Positions 34,238-42,821 of a stretch of DNA of 64,000 nucleotides are shown piece by piece (positions within the stretch are counted from its first letter, which is position 1; each line of letters starts with the position of its first letter). The position numbers and the translations under genes are program-made. Below the pieces are notes generated by a model. It was given only the letters and a program-made list of their open reading frames with translations. It had not been told where the DNA came from and did no database searches. Origin of the DNA: Enorma burkinafasonensis (GTDB lineage: Bacteria > Actinomycetota > Coriobacteriia > Coriobacteriales > Coriobacteriaceae). Where the stretch lies: contig NZ_LR597505.1 of the NCBI RefSeq assembly GCF_902150035.1, positions 97,275-161,274 of the forward strand, in the 5' to 3' direction.

Positions 34238-36796
34238 ATGGCCGTCGTGACCTCACCTGAGCGCATCCGCGAGCTCGCGCCCCTCACCTCCCGCCTCGCC
34301 GAGGGCGCCCGCTTCGAGGCGCGGAGCCTGGAGCGCCTGCGCATCGCGGACGACAACCTCCGCGCAGTGCTCGAGGGTACGCGGCACCTGCTCTTCGACG
34401 GGGGCATGGGGACCATGCTCCAGGCGGCCGGGCTCGCCGCCGGCGCGGCACCCGAGCTTTTGAACCTCACCGACCCCGATGCGATCGCGGGCATCCACCG
34501 CGCCTACGTCGAGGCCGGATGCGACGTGGTCACCACGAACACCTTCGGCGCGAGCGCGCTCAAGCTCGGCGGCGCGGCCGCGGTCGACGAGGTCTTCTCC
34601 GCCGCGGTCGCCGCGGCGCGGGCCTCCGGCGCACGCTACGTCGCCGGTGACATCGGCCCGCTCGGTGCGCTGCTGCGCCCCTTGGGCACCCTCTCCTTCG
34701 ACGAGGCCTACGGCTACTTCGCCGAGGAGGTCCGCGCGGCCGCGGCGGCCGGCGCCGACCTCATCGTCATCGAGACGATGACCGACCTCGCCGAGATGAA
34801 GGCTGCCGTCCTCGCCGCCAAGGAATGCTGCGACCTCCCCATCTTCGCCACGATGACCTTCGAGGCGGACGGCCGCACGTTTCTGGGCACCTCGCCCGAG
34901 ATCGCGGCCTGCACCCTCGATGCCCTCGGGGTCGACGCGCTCGGCATCAACTGCTCGCTCGGCCCCGCAGAGATCCGCCCGTTCGCCCGGCGCATGCTCG
35001 CCGTTACCGCGAAGCCGGTCATCGTCCAGGCGAACGCCGGCCTGCCGCGCGTCGAGGACGGCCGCACGGTCTTCGACATCGCGCCGGACACCTACGCCGA
35101 GGCGGTCCGCGGCATGATCGAAGACGGGGTGGGCATCGTGGGCGGCTGCTGCGGCACCACGCCCGCCTACATCGAGCGCCTCGCGCGTGCGCTCGCAGGG
35201 CACAGCCCCGCCCCGAGACCGCGTCCCGACCGCTTCGTCGCCGCGAGCTCCCAGCGCCTCGTCTCGCTCGACCGGCGCTCCATCGCCGTGATCGGCGAGC
35301 GCATCAACCCCACGGGCAAGAAGCGCCTGCAGGCGGCGCTCCGCGCGGGAGACATGGCCTATGTCGTGGGCCAGGGCATCGCGCAGCAGGAGCAGGGGGC
35401 CGACATCCTCGACGTCAACGTGGGCCTGCCCGGCATCGACGAGCCGGCGACGATGCTCAGGGCCGCCGAGGAGCTCGCCGCCGCGACGGTGCTCCCCCTC
35501 GAGATCGACTCGACCGACCCGGTCGCCATCGAGGCCGCCGTCCGCCGCTGCACCGGCATCCCGCTCATCAACTCCGTGAACGGCAAGCGCGAGAGCCTGG
35601 ACGCCGTGCTGCCCATCGCGGCGCACTACGGATGCGGCATCGTCGCGCTCACGCTCGACGAGGACGGCATCCCCGAGACCGCCGACGAGCGCGTGCGCAT
35701 CGCGCGCCGCATCATCGACGAGGCCGCCTCCTACGGCATCGGCCGCGACCGCATCCTCGTCGACTGCCTCGTCATGACCGCGTCGACCAACCAGCGCCAG
35801 GTCGCCGAGATCCTGGAGGCCGTCACGCGCTGCCGGCGCGAGCTCGACGTCCGCTGCTCGCTCGGCGTCTCCAACGTGAGCTTCGGGTTGCCCGCGCGCG
35901 AGCTCCTCAACGCGACGTTCCTCGCCGCGGCCCTCGGCGCCGGCCTCAACGCGGCGATCATGAACCCGGGCTCGGAGCGCTACATGGACACGGTGCGCAG
36001 CTTCCGCGTGCTCAACGCCGAGGACGAGGGCTCCCAGGCCTTCATCGAGCGCTATGCGGCGGCGCCCGACCCCTACCGCATCGCCGCCGGCGGGCAGGCA
36101 CCGACCGGGGCCGCGAACACGGCAGCTGCACCTGGAGCCGTGACGCATGCCCCGGAGGGCGGCGCGGCCGAGGCAGGCGACGACCTCGCCTGCATCCGCC
36201 GCCTCATCATCAGCGGGCGCCGGGGCGAGATGCCCGAGGCGATCGAGCGGGCGCTCGCGGGGCACGCGCCGCTCGAGCTCATCGACGGCTGCCTCGTCCC
36301 GGCACTCGACGAGGTGGGCGAGCGCTTCGACCGTGGGGAGTTCTTCCTACCCCAGCTCATGGCCTCGGCCGAGGCCGCGCGCGCCGGCTTCGACACCATC
36401 CGCGCCGCACTCCCCGCCGACACCCTCGACGACAAGGGCGGCATCTGCCTCGCCACCGTGAAGGGCGACATCCACGACATCGGTAAGAACATCGTGAGGA
36501 TGCTGCTCGAGAACTACGGCTACACGGTCTTCGACCTGGGGCGCGACGTCGACCCGCAGGAGATCCTCGCCGCGGTGCGCGAGCGCGGCGTGCGCCTCGT
36601 GGGGCTCTCGGCGCTCATGACGACCACGGTCGCGAGCATGGAGGAGACCATCGAGCTCCTCCATCGCGAGGCGCCCGGCGTGAAGGTCGTCGTGGGCGGC
36701 GCGGTGCTCACACCCGACTACGCCCGCTCCATCGGCGCGGACTACTACGCCAAGGATGCGGCCGAGGCGGCGCGCATCGTCGAGAGCGTCCTGTAG
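34238..36796 (+). CDS. metH: B12-dependent methionine synthase, without reactivation domain
   Basis: 852-residue MetH. Domain order: homocysteine S-methyltransferase (about 60-330, LFDGGMGTMLQAAG, INCSLGP and the zinc Cys pair in VGGCCGTTP), pterin-binding (about 350-610, VIGERINPTGKKRLQ), cobalamin cap (about 640-730) and cobalamin-binding (about 740-852) with KGDIHDIGKNIV carrying the DxHxxG lower-ligand His. The usual C-terminal activation domain is absent and is supplied by the gene upstream. The N-terminus has an extra about 55 residues (SPERIRELAPLTSRLAEG). The start at 34238 follows GGAAGGA. No intein or frameshift. Confidence 0.95.
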   Translation: MAVVTSPERIRELAPLTSRLAEGARFEARSLERLRIADDNLRAVLEGTRHLLFDGGMGTMLQAAGLAAGAAPELLNLTDPDAIAGIHRAYVEAGCDVVTTNTFGASALKLGGAAAVDEVFSAAVAAARASGARYVAGDIGPLGALLRPLGTLSFDEAYGYFAEEVRAAAAAGADLIVIETMTDLAEMKAAVLAAKECCDLPIFATMTFEADGRTFLGTSPEIAACTLDALGVDALGINCSLGPAEIRPFARRMLAVTAKPVIVQANAGLPRVEDGRTVFDIAPDTYAEAVRGMIEDGVGIVGGCCGTTPAYIERLARALAGHSPAPRPRPDRFVAASSQRLVSLDRRSIAVIGERINPTGKKRLQAALRAGDMAYVVGQGIAQQEQGADILDVNVGLPGIDEPATMLRAAEELAAATVLPLEIDSTDPVAIEAAVRRCTGIPLINSVNGKRESLDAVLPIAAHYGCGIVALTLDEDGIPETADERVRIARRIIDEAASYGIGRDRILVDCLVMTASTNQRQVAEILEAVTRCRRELDVRCSLGVSNVSFGLPARELLNATFLAAALGAGLNAAIMNPGSERYMDTVRSFRVLNAEDEGSQAFIERYAAAPDPYRIAAGGQAPTGAANTAAAPGAVTHAPEGGAAEAGDDLACIRRLIISGRRGEMPEAIERALAGHAPLELIDGCLVPALDEVGERFDRGEFFLPQLMASAEAARAGFDTIRAALPADTLDDKGGICLATVKGDIHDIGKNIVRMLLENYGYTVFDLGRDVDPQEILAAVRERGVRLVGLSALMTTTVASMEETIELLHREAPGVKVVVGGAVLTPDYARSIGADYYAKDAAEAARIVESVL

Positions 36797-36808
36797 GATC
36801 GCCGTTCC

Positions 36809-36851
36809 GCGCTCCATCGACGTGGACGGTTCGTCTGCATCGATGGAGCGC
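36809..36851 (+). terminator. Hairpin after metH
   Basis: GCGCTCCATCGA (36809-36820) pairs perfectly with TCGATGGAGCGC (36840-36851) around a 19-nt loop, 13 bp past the metH stop. No U-run follows. Confidence 0.6.
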
Positions 36852-36899
36852 ATGCCGGCGTGCCCCTCTCGCATGCAGGCATCACACGCTTCCAGCTTT

Positions 36900-37104
36900 A
36901 TCGTAAGAAGAATGCACTCCTGCCATCTTGATCGTAAGATTTATGCATTCTTGTCAACCTCATCGTACATATAATGCAGAACTCAATAAGATTCTGCATT
37001 ATATGTACGATACCACTGGTTCTTCTGCATCATTCATACGATACCAGTGGTTCTTTTGCAGAATCCGTACGATACCACCGGTACAGATGCATCATCCGCA
37101 CGGG
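36900..37104. repeat. Seven-unit 31-bp-phased repeat array, inverted at its centre
   Basis: A 17-bp motif (consensus on the right half TGCATNATNNGTACGAT) occurs seven times. Three copies run on the minus strand at 36900-36916, 36931-36947 and 36962-36978; four run on the plus strand at 36995-37011, 37026-37042, 37057-37073 and 37088-37104 (last one degenerate). Start-to-start distance is exactly 31 bp within each half and 33 bp across the centre. The 14-bp spacers on the right half share ACCASTGGT. The two central copies form a perfect 20-bp inverted repeat (36962-36981 / 36992-37011) with a 10-nt loop. The local sequence is far more AT-rich than its surroundings. It lies between two convergent genes, so it is not a normal promoter. 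It encodes no protein repeat, since 31 is not a multiple of 3. Confidence 0.9.
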
Positions 37105-37175
37105 ATGGCCGGGCCGAGCAGAGGAATCCGCGGCCCCGCCTCCATTCGACGGGCGCGGGACCCGAGGAAACGCGC

Positions 37176-37205
37176 GGCCCGGCCGAGCGAGCACTCGGTC
37201 GGGCC
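37176..37205 (-). terminator. Hairpin terminator of the DUF711 gene
   Basis: GGCCCGGCCGAG (37176-37187) pairs with CTCGGTCGGGCC (37194-37205) with one G-U type mismatch and a 6-nt loop. It lies 56 bp beyond the stop of the minus-strand DUF711 gene. The segment from 37105 to 37175 holds nothing further. Confidence 0.6.
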
Positions 37206-37260
37206 GTATCTTCTACGTCCGGACGCGCAGGTCCGGCACCATGAAAACCGCCGTGTCCCG

Positions 37261-38625
37261 CTAGTTCTTGAGCGAGTTGAGCGGGGCCGGGAAGCGGCCG
37301 CCGCGGTGCGCGAAGACCGTGCCCGCGAACCGGTTCACCGGCATGACGGGCGCGCGGCCGAACAGCCCGCCGTACTCGACGGCGTCGCCCACGCCCTTGC
37401 CGATGGCGGGGATGATGCGCACGGCCGTCGTCTTGTTGTTGATGACGCCGATGGCCATCTCGTCGGCGATGATGCCGGCGATCGCCTCGACGGGGGTGTC
37501 GCCGGGGATGGCGATCATGTCGAGGCCCACGGAGCACACGCAGGTCATGGCCTCGAGCTTCTCGAGCGAGAGCGCCCCGGCCTCCACGGCGGCGATCATG
37601 CCCGCATCCTCCGAGACGGGGATGAAGGCGCCCGAAAGACCGCCCACGCTCGAGGTCGCCATGACGCCGCCCTTCTTGACGGCATCGTTCAGCAGGGCGA
37701 GCGCGCAGGTGGTCCCGGGACCGCCGCAGGTGCCCACGCCGATGATCTCCAGGATGCGCGCGACCGAGTCGCCGACGGCCGGCGTCGGGGCGAGCGACAG
37801 GTCGACGATGCCCTTCTCGACGCCCAGGCGGCGCGCCGCCTCGCGGCTCATGAGCTCGCCGGCGCGCGTGATCTTGAAGGCGGTCTGCTTGATCTTCTCG
37901 GCGACCTCCATCATGCTCGCGGTCTCGGGGAGCTGCTCGAGCGCGGCGGCCATGACGCCGGGGCCGGAGACGCCCACGTTGATGACGGCATCCGCCTCGC
38001 CGGAGCCGTGCACGGCACCGGCCATGAAGGGCGAGTCCTCGACCATGTTGGCGAAGACGACGAACTTCGATGCGCCCACGGCGTCGCGGTCGGCCGTGAG
38101 CTCGGCGGCGCGGCGGACGACGTGCGCGGCCTTGAGGACGGCATCCATGTTGATGCCGGCGCGCAGGCTCGCCACGTTCAGGCTCGAGCAGACGCGGCTC
38201 GTCTGCGCGAGCGCCTCGGGGATGCTCTCGATGAGGCGGCGGTCGGCGTCGCCCATCCCCTTCTGCACCAGGGCGGAGAAACCGCCCAGGTAGTCGATGC
38301 CGAGCGTCTCGGCGGCGCGGTCGAGCGCATGGGCGAGCGGCGTGAGGTCCTCGTCGGGGCAGGCCGCGGCGATCTGCGCGACGGGGGTGACCGACACGCG
38401 CTTGTTGACGATGGGGATGCCGTACTCGCGCTCGAGCCCCTCCGCGGTCTCGACCAGATGCTCGGCGGTCGAGGTGATGCGGTCGTACACCTTGGTGCAC
38501 ATGCGGTCGAGACTCTCGTCGGCGCAGCCCATGAGCGAGATGCCCATGGTGATGGTCCTGATGTCCAGGTGCTGCTCGGCGACCATGTCGCGCGTCTCGA
38601 CGATCTCCGCTGCTGTGATGGCCAT
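37261..38625 (-). CDS. PFL-family / UPF0210 (DUF711) protein
   Basis: 454-residue protein of the UPF0210 family, which has a pyruvate formate-lyase-like barrel fold by homology but no known activity. Recognisable stretches: [91 protein letters not shown] and [20 protein letters not shown]. The glycyl-radical motif is absent. In many genomes it follows a small ACT-domain gene (UPF0237); none is encoded next to it here. The start follows AAGGAG. Convergent with metH across the repeat array. Confidence 0.92.
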   Translation of the reverse strand: MAITAAEIVETRDMVAEQHLDIRTITMGISLMGCADESLDRMCTKVYDRITSTAEHLVETAEGLEREYGIPIVNKRVSVTPVAQIAAACPDEDLTPLAHALDRAAETLGIDYLGGFSALVQKGMGDADRRLIESIPEALAQTSRVCSSLNVASLRAGINMDAVLKAAHVVRRAAELTADRDAVGASKFVVFANMVEDSPFMAGAVHGSGEADAVINVGVSGPGVMAAALEQLPETASMMEVAEKIKQTAFKITRAGELMSREAARRLGVEKGIVDLSLAPTPAVGDSVARILEIIGVGTCGGPGTTCALALLNDAVKKGGVMATSSVGGLSGAFIPVSEDAGMIAAVEAGALSLEKLEAMTCVCSVGLDMIAIPGDTPVEAIAGIIADEMAIGVINNKTTAVRIIPAIGKGVGDAVEYGGLFGRAPVMPVNRFAGTVFAHRGGRFPAPLNSLKN

Positions 38626-38805
38626 GGATGCTCCTTACTCTCCCCCGTTGGGTGCACACGGTCGGTGCGGCTATTGTACCGCGACCGCGGGCGGCGCCGC
38701 ATGCCCCTGAGGGCCCGCCGCCGGGCCGACATCGCGCGTCACCATCGGTCCTGCACAACGACCCGGTAGGATATCCTCACCACCCCACCGACCGAAAGGG
38801 CACCC

Positions 38806-39267
38806 ATGAGGACGTTCACCCGCGCCATCGCCGGCACGCTCGCCGCAGCCGTCATCCTGCTGGGAATCGTCTCCGCGGTCTGGACCTTCGCGCTCGACGG
38901 CCCGCCCGTGGGCGACGCCCTCGGCGCGGGCGCCACGAACGCCCTCATCGACGCGACCGGCATCAAGGGGCGCGTCGACGAGGCCCTGCGCGACAGCGCC
39001 GCCGACATCGCCGCCGCCACCGGCCTCAGCGAGGGCCAGGTGAACTCCATGATCGACCAGCTCGACATCTCGTCCTGGTCCGTCGTGGCGCTCCCCGACG
39101 ACGCGGTCGCGACCGGCAGCTTCGAGACCACCTACCAGGGTGCCGCGGCGACGGTCACGACCTACCGCGACCCCTCCTACGTGACGGTCTCCGCCCTCGG
39201 CCAGGACCTGACGTTCGCCGTCCCCGCGAGCGCGCAGGGCTACGTCGGCTACCTCGCGTACCTGTAG
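38806..39267 (+). CDS. Small exported or membrane-anchored protein
   Basis: 153-residue protein with one N-terminal hydrophobic segment (IAGTLAAAVILLGIVSAVWTF) and a mature part of about 125 residues containing IDATGIKGRVDEALRDSAADIAAATGLSEGQVNSMIDQLDI and a beta-rich end (TTYQGAAATVTTYRDPSYVTVSALGQ). No family recognised. GAAAGGG precedes the ATG. It is monocistronic, divergent from the DUF711 gene and convergent with nrdJ. Confidence 0.82.
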   Translation: MRTFTRAIAGTLAAAVILLGIVSAVWTFALDGPPVGDALGAGATNALIDATGIKGRVDEALRDSAADIAAATGLSEGQVNSMIDQLDISSWSVVALPDDAVATGSFETTYQGAAATVTTYRDPSYVTVSALGQDLTFAVPASAQGYVGYLAYL

Positions 39268-39304
39268 CGAATCCGGACGGAGCCCGCGGACCCCGAAAAG
39301 GCAT

Positions 39305-39340
39305 CGGGGTGCGACCCGCGAACGCGCGGACCGCACCCCG
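39305..39340. terminator. Hairpin between convergent genes
   Basis: CGGGGTGCG (39305-39313) pairs with CGCACCCCG (39332-39340). It sits between the small exported protein and the end of nrdJ and may serve both. Confidence 0.6.
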
Positions 39341-39375
39341 GAGATCGCCTTGGGCGGCTCCCGTCGAGCTGCCTA

Positions 39376-42300
39376 TCAGCTGCAGCCGGTCGTGGTGCCG
39401 CAGTCCATGCAGACCTTGCAGGTGCCGTTCTGCACCATGCGCGAGCTGCCGCAGTTGGGGCAGACGCTGCCGTCGTAGAGGCGCTCGCCGTGGATCGCCG
39501 TGTCATGCACCGCCTCGTTCACGAAGGCCGCCGTGAAGAAGTCGCCGGTATCGACCGCGCCGGTCTCCTCCTCGAGCTCCTGCGCCTTCGCGGCCGCGAT
39601 GCGGCTGAGCTCCTCCTCGGACGCTACCGGCTCCTCGTCGAAGGCGGGCTCCACCTGGACGGGCGCGCTTGCGGGCGCGGGCGTCGCGCCGGCGATCTGG
39701 CTCCAGCCCTCGGGCTTCACCTGGACGCGCGTGTAGTCGCCGAGCTCGATGTCGATCACCTTGGAGATGAGGTCCGAGATCGAGGTGACGTACTTGATGT
39801 TGGGATGGCTCTGCACAAAGCCGTAGGGCTCGTACATCTGGCCGCGCAGCATCTTGGAGATGCGCTCCGCGGGGATGCCGTACTGCAGCATCACCGAGAT
39901 GGTCTTCGACAGCGAGTTGAGCAGGCCCATGATCGTGGTGCCCTCGCGGTCCGTCGTCACGAAGAGCTCGGAGATCTTGCCCTCCTCGTTGCGGTTCACC
40001 GTGGTGTAGATCTTCACGCCGTCGATCTGCGCCAGGTGCGTGTGGCCGCTCCTGATGCCCACGATGCGGCGGCGGCGCGCCGGCGTCTCGGCGGCCGCGA
40101 GCTGCTGCTGGGCGCCTCGCGCGTACTCGAGCAGGGCGGCATAGGAGAGGTCGCCGAGGTCCTTTTCAGCCGACTCGTCGCTCAGGGTGTTGTTGAGCGG
40201 CTGCGCGTTCTTGGAGCCGTCGCGGTAGAGCGTGATGCCCTTGCAACCCGTCTGCCAGGCGAGCAGGATGACGTCCTTGAAGTCCTGGACGGTCGCCTCG
40301 CGCGGGAGGTTCACGGTCTTGGAGATCGCGCCCGACACGAGCGGCGTGAGCGCGGCCACCATGAGCACGTGACCGCGCGGGTCGATGTAGCGCTCGCCCG
40401 AGCCGCACACGTTCGCGGTGTCGAAGACCGCGAGGTCGGCCGGGTCGAGATGCGGCGCGCCCTCGATCTTGCCGTCCTTGATCATGCCGTTCTCGTCGGT
40501 CGCCTGCACGTAGGCGAGGATGTCGTCGATGTCTCCCTGGGCGTACCCGAGCCGGTGCAGCGCATCGCCGATGACGGGGTTCGCGATGGTCATGAACCCG
40601 CCGCCCGAGAGCTTCTTGTAGATCATGTGGCTGAAGAACGGCTCGATCGAGGTCGCCGCGCAGTCCATGGCAAACGAGATGGTGCCCGTGGGCGCCATGA
40701 CGGAGACCTGCGCGTTGCGGTAGCCGTAGCGCTCGCCGAGCTCCCCGGCGAAGGTCCAGCTCTCGATGAGGGCGCTCGCGAGCGCGGTCTCTCCCGCGTC
40801 GTTCAGCAGGTCGAAGTCGACGATGGGCGGCTCCACCGTGAGGTCCTCGAAGGCGTCGTTGCGCGAGCCCGCCACGCGGGCGTGGTTGCGGATCACCCGG
40901 GCCATGTGGCGCTTGTTGATGTCGTAGCAGTCGAAGGGGCCGATCTTGCGCGCCATGATGGCCGAGGTCGCGTAGCTGCGGCCGGTGAGCGTGCCCACGA
41001 TCGCCGACGCAAGCGCGCGGGCCTGGGGCGAGTCGTAGGGCATGCCCTTGGCCATGAGCAGGCTCGCGAGGTTCGAGATGCCGAGTCCCGTCGCGCGGAA
41101 GCGGTAGGTCTTGCGCGCGATGTCCCTCGTGGGGAACTGCCCCCAGGCGATCGAGGCCTCGAGCGCCAGCTGCACCACGTCGACCGTGTGCTCGAAGCCC
41201 TCGACGTCGAAGGTGTCGGTCGCGGGGTCGTAGTAGCGGTAGACGTTGATGGACGCGAGGTTGCAGCTCGAGTCGTCGAGGAAGGCGTACTCGCCGCAGG
41301 GGTTCGTGGAGTTGAGGCGGTTGTAAGTCGCACCCACCACGCCGTCCTCGCCGCCCGGGCAGGTGTGCCACTCGTTGAAGGTGTCGCTGAACTGCGGGGC
41401 GGGGTCGGCGCAGCGCCAGGCGCACTCGTTGAACGTGTCCCAGATGTGCTTGACGGACACATCGTGGTTGAAGGACGCGTCCACGCGGCCCTTGAGCTCG
41501 TAGGTGGCGTCCGGCTCCTCGTCGAGGCCCATGACCTTGGTCATGAACTCGTTGTCGATGCGCAGCGAGTTGTTGGAGTTCTGGCCGGAGACGGTGGAGT
41601 ACGCCTCGCCGTTGATGTCGCCGTCGTAGCCCATCTTCATGAGGGCCAGCGCCTTGTCCTCCTCCTTGGCCTTCCAGGTGATGAACTTCTCGATATCCGG
41701 GTGGTCGATGTCGAGGCAGACCATCTTGGCCGCGCGGCGCGTGGTGCCGCCGCTCTTGATGGCGTCGGCGTTGCGGTCGAGGCCGCGCAGGAAGCTCATC
41801 ACGCCGCTCGACACGCCGCCGCCGGAGAGCTTCTCGCCCTCGGCACGCAGGGCGCTGAAGTTGGAGCCGGTGCCCGAGCCGCCCTTGAACAGCTTGGTCT
41901 CGGTCACGAACTCGTCCGAGATGGAGTGGTCGCCCAAGAGCTTGTCCTCGACGCTCACGATGAAGCAGGCGCTCGCCTGGGTGCGCGTGTACTGGTCGAC
42001 CGACTCGGTGACCTCGCCGGTCGCCGGGTCGACGTAGTACATGCCCTGCGGCTCGCCGGCGATGCCGTAGGAACGCTTGAGGCCGGTGTTGAACCACTGG
42101 GGCGAGTTGGGGGCGAAGCGCTGGTCGAGGATGAGGTAGACGAGCTCGTCGTAGAGGACCTGTGCCTGCTCGCCCTCCTCGATCATGCCCTCGTCGACGA
42201 GGGCGGCCACCCAGAAGTCGACCATGCGGTGCGCGACCTGGGCGAGCGAGACCTCGTGCCCCGTCTCGGGGACGCCCGCGCGCCTGAAGTACTTCGAGGC

Positions 42301-42507
42301 GATGATGTCCACGGCGTTCTGCGAGTAGCCGACCGGGAACTCCAGGTCGTGCATCTCGCAGAGGACCTTGCCGGTCTTGTAGTCGGTGAGCATGACGTCG
42401 CGGCGCGACCACTCGAAGAGGTCGTAGACCGTCTTGTCGGCGTTCTCGGGTTCGGCGAGCGCGGCCGTGAAGCGGCGCTCCAGGAGCTCCTCGATCGTGG
42501 TTGCCAT
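39376..42507 (-). CDS. nrdJ: Adenosylcobalamin-dependent (class II) ribonucleotide reductase
   Basis: 1043-residue enzyme converting ribonucleotides to deoxyribonucleotides with a B12-generated radical, usable with or without oxygen. Class II features: RFAPNSPQWFNTGLK, FKGGSGTGSNFSALR, the active-site loop NSTNPCGEYAFLDDSSCNLASINV, APTGTISFAMDCAATSIEPFFS and TGCKGITLYRDGSKNAQPL. The C-terminus ends in a zinc ribbon with CPNCGSSRMV and CKVCMDC, plus terminal redox-type cysteines. No intein. It is preceded by two NrdR-type operator boxes. With MetH in the same window it shows dependence on cobalamin. Confidence 0.97.
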   Translation of the reverse strand: MATTIEELLERRFTAALAEPENADKTVYDLFEWSRRDVMLTDYKTGKVLCEMHDLEFPVGYSQNAVDIIASKYFRRAGVPETGHEVSLAQVAHRMVDFWVAALVDEGMIEEGEQAQVLYDELVYLILDQRFAPNSPQWFNTGLKRSYGIAGEPQGMYYVDPATGEVTESVDQYTRTQASACFIVSVEDKLLGDHSISDEFVTETKLFKGGSGTGSNFSALRAEGEKLSGGGVSSGVMSFLRGLDRNADAIKSGGTTRRAAKMVCLDIDHPDIEKFITWKAKEEDKALALMKMGYDGDINGEAYSTVSGQNSNNSLRIDNEFMTKVMGLDEEPDATYELKGRVDASFNHDVSVKHIWDTFNECAWRCADPAPQFSDTFNEWHTCPGGEDGVVGATYNRLNSTNPCGEYAFLDDSSCNLASINVYRYYDPATDTFDVEGFEHTVDVVQLALEASIAWGQFPTRDIARKTYRFRATGLGISNLASLLMAKGMPYDSPQARALASAIVGTLTGRSYATSAIMARKIGPFDCYDINKRHMARVIRNHARVAGSRNDAFEDLTVEPPIVDFDLLNDAGETALASALIESWTFAGELGERYGYRNAQVSVMAPTGTISFAMDCAATSIEPFFSHMIYKKLSGGGFMTIANPVIGDALHRLGYAQGDIDDILAYVQATDENGMIKDGKIEGAPHLDPADLAVFDTANVCGSGERYIDPRGHVLMVAALTPLVSGAISKTVNLPREATVQDFKDVILLAWQTGCKGITLYRDGSKNAQPLNNTLSDESAEKDLGDLSYAALLEYARGAQQQLAAAETPARRRRIVGIRSGHTHLAQIDGVKIYTTVNRNEEGKISELFVTTDREGTTIMGLLNSLSKTISVMLQYGIPAERISKMLRGQMYEPYGFVQSHPNIKYVTSISDLISKVIDIELGDYTRVQVKPEGWSQIAGATPAPASAPVQVEPAFDEEPVASEEELSRIAAAKAQELEEETGAVDTGDFFTAAFVNEAVHDTAIHGERLYDGSVCPNCGSSRMVQNGTCKVCMDCGTTTGCS

Positions 42508-42647
42508 TGCCGGGCCTCGCTTTCATGGAGTGACGGGTGCCTGCGAAGATGAGCTTAGGCCCCCGTGCGGACAGGGCGCCCGCTTTGCCTCACGTGGGGC
42601 ACAAGCGGGCAGCGCATCCGATTCTAGCAAGTCGCCGTTGTTCAGGC

Positions 42648-42663
42648 ACACTATATGTAGTGG
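42648..42663 (-). promoter_or_regulatory. NrdR box 1 upstream of nrdJ
   Basis: On the minus strand CCACTACATATAGTGT differs from the idealised NrdR box ACACTATATATAGTGT at only two positions. It lies about 140 bp upstream of the nrdJ start. NrdR represses ribonucleotide reductase genes when dATP is abundant. Confidence 0.8.
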
Positions 42664-42679
42664 CATTCCGCGAACGGTA

Positions 42680-42695
42680 GCACTAGATATGGGAA
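42680..42695 (-). promoter_or_regulatory. NrdR box 2 upstream of nrdJ
   Basis: TTCCCATATCTAGTGC on the minus strand matches the NrdR consensus at 10 of 16 positions and starts 32 bp (about three helical turns) from box 1, the standard spacing of paired NrdR boxes. Confidence 0.65.
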
Positions 42696-42750
42696 CGACT
42701 AAAGCTGCAGCTCACGTGCGCTCAATGGCCGCTTGAACGGCCCCGCAAAC

Positions 42751-42785
42751 AGGAAGGGGCGGGGGATTTCCCCCGCCCCTTCCCT
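42751..42785 (-). terminator. Strong hairpin terminator
   Basis: AGGAAGGGGCGGGGG and CCCCCGCCCCTTCCT form a perfect 15-bp stem with loop ATTT at 42751-42785. It lies 36 bp past the stop of the minus-strand repeat-bearing membrane protein gene and insulates nrdJ from it. Confidence 0.8.
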
Positions 42786-42821
42786 AGCGGTTGTGGCGCT
42801 CCGTCAGGCTTCAGCGATTCT

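Noticed and set aside
36900..37104. CRISPR array
   Set aside because: Repeats are 17 bp, spacers 14 bp and related to each other, orientation inverts in the middle, and no cas genes are present.
36928..38769. A long frame running through the repeat array and antisense to the DUF711 gene
   Set aside because: The 31-bp repeat is not a multiple of three so it does not encode a repeated peptide, and the rest is a shadow of the DUF711 gene.
39490..42552. A 1020-codon open frame antisense to nrdJ
   Set aside because: It is a mirror of GC-rich codon use in nrdJ; the composition is low-complexity Arg/Val/Asp/Gly without recognisable domains, and it has no ribosome site.
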